5,724 nt of DNA from Planctomycetota bacterium. Its GTDB lineage: Bacteria; Planctomycetota; Phycisphaerae; Sedimentisphaerales; Anaerohalosphaeraceae. The translations under genes and the position numbers were made by a program. The stretch's first letter is position 1. Each line of letters starts with the position of its first letter. This document shows positions 5,599 to 5,724 of this stretch, piece after piece. The stretch lies in contig QNBS01000165.1 of the NCBI GenBank assembly GCA_003644175.1, forward strand, positions 1 through 5,724, given 5' to 3'. The notes beneath the pieces were generated by a model, which ran no database searches, was not told the DNA's origin, and saw only the letters and a program-made list of their open reading frames with translations.

Positions 5599-5724
5599 GA
5601 TTACCAAAATCCAAATGTTCAAACGGCTTCTGTCGCGTCAAAATAAGGTTTTAGATTAGATTTTGGTCATTAGTATTTTGAATTTGTTTCGGATTTCGAT
5701 ATTAGGATTTCGGATTTGAGCAAC
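5599..5724. repeat. AT-rich dispersed-repeat region without a gene
   Basis: No plausible gene is seen here on either strand. TTTCGGATTT occurs at 5687-5696 and 5708-5717, and the shorter unit GGATTTCG at 5691-5698 and 5705-5712. Near the left side, ACCAAAATC (5603-5611) is the reverse complement of GATTTTGGT (5659-5667), with further imperfect matching outside this core. The pattern of degenerate GGATTT units resembles intergenic repeats I recall from environmental planctomycete and related genomes; that recollection is not tested. The repeat runs to the window edge and its full unit cannot be seen. Confidence 0.5.

Noticed and set aside
5599..5724. CRISPR-like array
   Set aside because: The repeats are 8-10 bp, degenerate and unevenly spaced, with no spacers of constant length and no cas gene.

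Overview
The window shows the start and most of an aerotolerance-type (MoxR/Bat) operon on the minus strand, followed upstream (positions 4929-5724) by a stretch of mobile and repetitive DNA. No rRNA, tRNA or CRISPR array was seen. The proteins and the style of the right-edge repeats suggest an environmental Gram-negative bacterium, perhaps of the Planctomycetota (Phycisphaerae-like) or a neighbouring lineage. That placement is recalled from general protein resemblance and was not tested.

Operon (read right to left, 4888 to 1): a MoxR-family AAA+ ATPase; a DUF58 protein with a VWA-like fold; a 233-residue membrane-anchored protein with a TPR-like repeat and no recognised family; a short BatD-like lipoprotein/membrane protein; a BatA-like VWA membrane protein with a complete MIDAS; and the first 27 codons of a BatB-like protein running off the left edge. 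Spacing is tight: 32 bp, 39 bp, an 11-bp overlap, direct abutment (TAA then ATG), and an ATGA overlap. The genes are very probably co-transcribed. In this family the ATPase is thought to act as a chaperone-like remodeller for the VWA proteins, while the Bat proteins form a complex at the inner membrane facing the periplasm. The substrate is not known from the sequence.

Upstream region (4889-5187): only 40 bp separate the moxR start from a 181-bp non-coding element at 4929-5109. It has 28-bp perfect terminal inverted repeats and two further perfect internal hairpins (16-bp and 11-bp stems), which is a MITE-like design. The first 18 bp of its end sequence recur alone between the DUF58 and TPR-like genes. 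Because the element lies so close to moxR, the operon promoter must lie in it, be read through it, or be squeezed into 40 bp.

Right part (about 5127-5600): an IS200/IS605-type element on the plus strand. Its transposase keeps the HUH motif and the catalytic tyrosine but lacks the usual N-terminal strand, so it is probably a decayed copy. A strong hairpin follows it, as expected for an IS200-type right end. The last about 125 bp hold no gene and consist of AT-rich GGATTTCG-type repeats with an inverted copy of a GATTTTGGT core.
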